Below, one piece after another: positions 13,982-14,196 of a stretch of DNA of 14,196 nucleotides. How positions within the stretch are numbered: position 1 is the stretch's first letter; each line of letters opens with the position of its first letter. The stretch spans positions 120,264 through 134,459 of the forward strand of contig DJWK01000033.1 of NCBI GenBank assembly GCA_002441555.1, read 5' to 3'. The notes under the pieces were generated by a model. It saw only the letters and a list, made by a program, of their open reading frames with translations, did no database searches and had not been told where the DNA came from. This stretch comes from Thermodesulfobacteriaceae bacterium UBA6232 (GTDB lineage: Bacteria > Desulfobacterota > Thermodesulfobacteria > Thermodesulfobacteriales > Thermodesulfobacteriaceae). A program made the position numbers and the translations under genes.

Positions 13982-14196
13982 ATGGCCTTTCCTGTAAAGA
14001 TTGGACGATTTAAAAAGGAAGAAAGATCCTTTTTTGGAATGCTTGTGGGTGACTATGTTTTTGATCTAACCCAGGGATCTTCTGAAAAATACAAACTTTC
14101 TGAATTGAAGCTTCTTCCTCCTACGCTTCCCACAAAGATTATAGGTGTTGGTCTCAATTATAGAGATCATGCCGAAGAATTAAAGATGCCCATTCC
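13982..14196 (+). CDS. Fumarylacetoacetate hydrolase family protein, 5' part
   Basis: The frame starts at ATG 13982, eight bases after an AAGGA ribosome site, and runs out of the window after 71 codons. The visible part has the small N-terminal domain that precedes the FAH fold (RSFFGMLVGDYVFDLTQGSS) and then the FAH-family entry motif KIIGVGLNYRDHAEEL (around residues 53-68). Members hydrolyse or decarboxylate 2-oxo-acid-type substrates such as acylpyruvates, oxaloacetate or 2-hydroxyhepta-2,4-diene-1,7-dioate. The metal-binding Glu residues lie beyond the window edge, so the substrate cannot be narrowed. The 10-base gap suggests co-transcription with ferritin. Confidence 0.85.
   Translation, partial: MAFPVKIGRFKKEERSFFGMLVGDYVFDLTQGSSEKYKLSELKLLPPTLPTKIIGVGLNYRDHAEELKMPI

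Overview
The window looks like a chromosomal segment of an anaerobic, AT-rich, probably thermophilic bacterium. The best fit is a Thermodesulfobacteriota-type sulfur or sulfate metaboliser, but this is inference. It rests on a FAD-dependent thymidylate synthase, a Rex repressor, a NIL-domain 2x[4Fe-4S] ferredoxin of the kind tied to sulfide-based homocysteine synthesis, an AmrS radical SAM enzyme, a ferritin-like protein and strong GGAGG ribosome sites. No rRNA, tRNA, IS element or CRISPR array was seen.

Layout. (1) Positions 1-2561, + strand: the end of a coiled-coil plus PD-(D/E)XK-type nuclease gene, a short disturbed stretch with a small ORF, then a 626-residue protein joining a phospholipase-D-like (single HKD) nuclease domain to a P-loop ATPase. 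This is the least familiar part and the best candidate for an undescribed nucleic-acid or defence module. The small ORF overlaps the ATPase gene at an in-phase TTTAAAG -1 slippery heptamer. (2) Positions 7150-2558, - strand: a very tight five-gene operon, gatB-mtnA-rex-dut-thyX, driven by a TTGACA-type promoter. It combines tRNA-Gln/Asn amidation, methylthioribose-1-phosphate or 5-deoxyribose salvage, a divergent NADH-sensing repressor, and the dUTP-to-dUMP-to-dTMP pair. It converges on the ATPase gene with overlapping stop codons. (3) Positions 7368-9558, + strand: a YcaO-domain protein with C-terminal TPRs followed by the NIL-ferredoxin, a probable two-gene sulfur-chemistry operon. (4) Positions 9693-12372, + strand: serA and rlmN, one base apart. 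(5) Positions 13332-12316, - strand: amrS, which overlaps rlmN tail-to-tail by 57 bases and has a promoter placed to give a leaderless mRNA. (6) Positions 13453-14196, + strand: a ferritin gene preceded by a perfect 9-5-9 inverted repeat, and the start of a fumarylacetoacetase-family hydrolase gene cut by the window edge.

Common theme. Several genes concern sulfur, methionine and SAM: the NIL-ferredoxin, YcaO, MtnA and the two radical SAM enzymes RlmN and AmrS. MtnA could recycle either methylthioadenosine-derived sugar or the 5'-deoxyadenosine-derived sugar made by radical SAM enzymes. Others concern iron and redox state (ferritin, Rex). Three conserved enzymes carry motif departures worth checking: Rex (GxSxxG in place of GxGxxG), ThyX (RHT in place of RHR, plus a roughly 100-residue insertion), and the ATPase gene with its unusual 5' end. 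Gene density is very high and no stretch over 300 bases lacks a gene.
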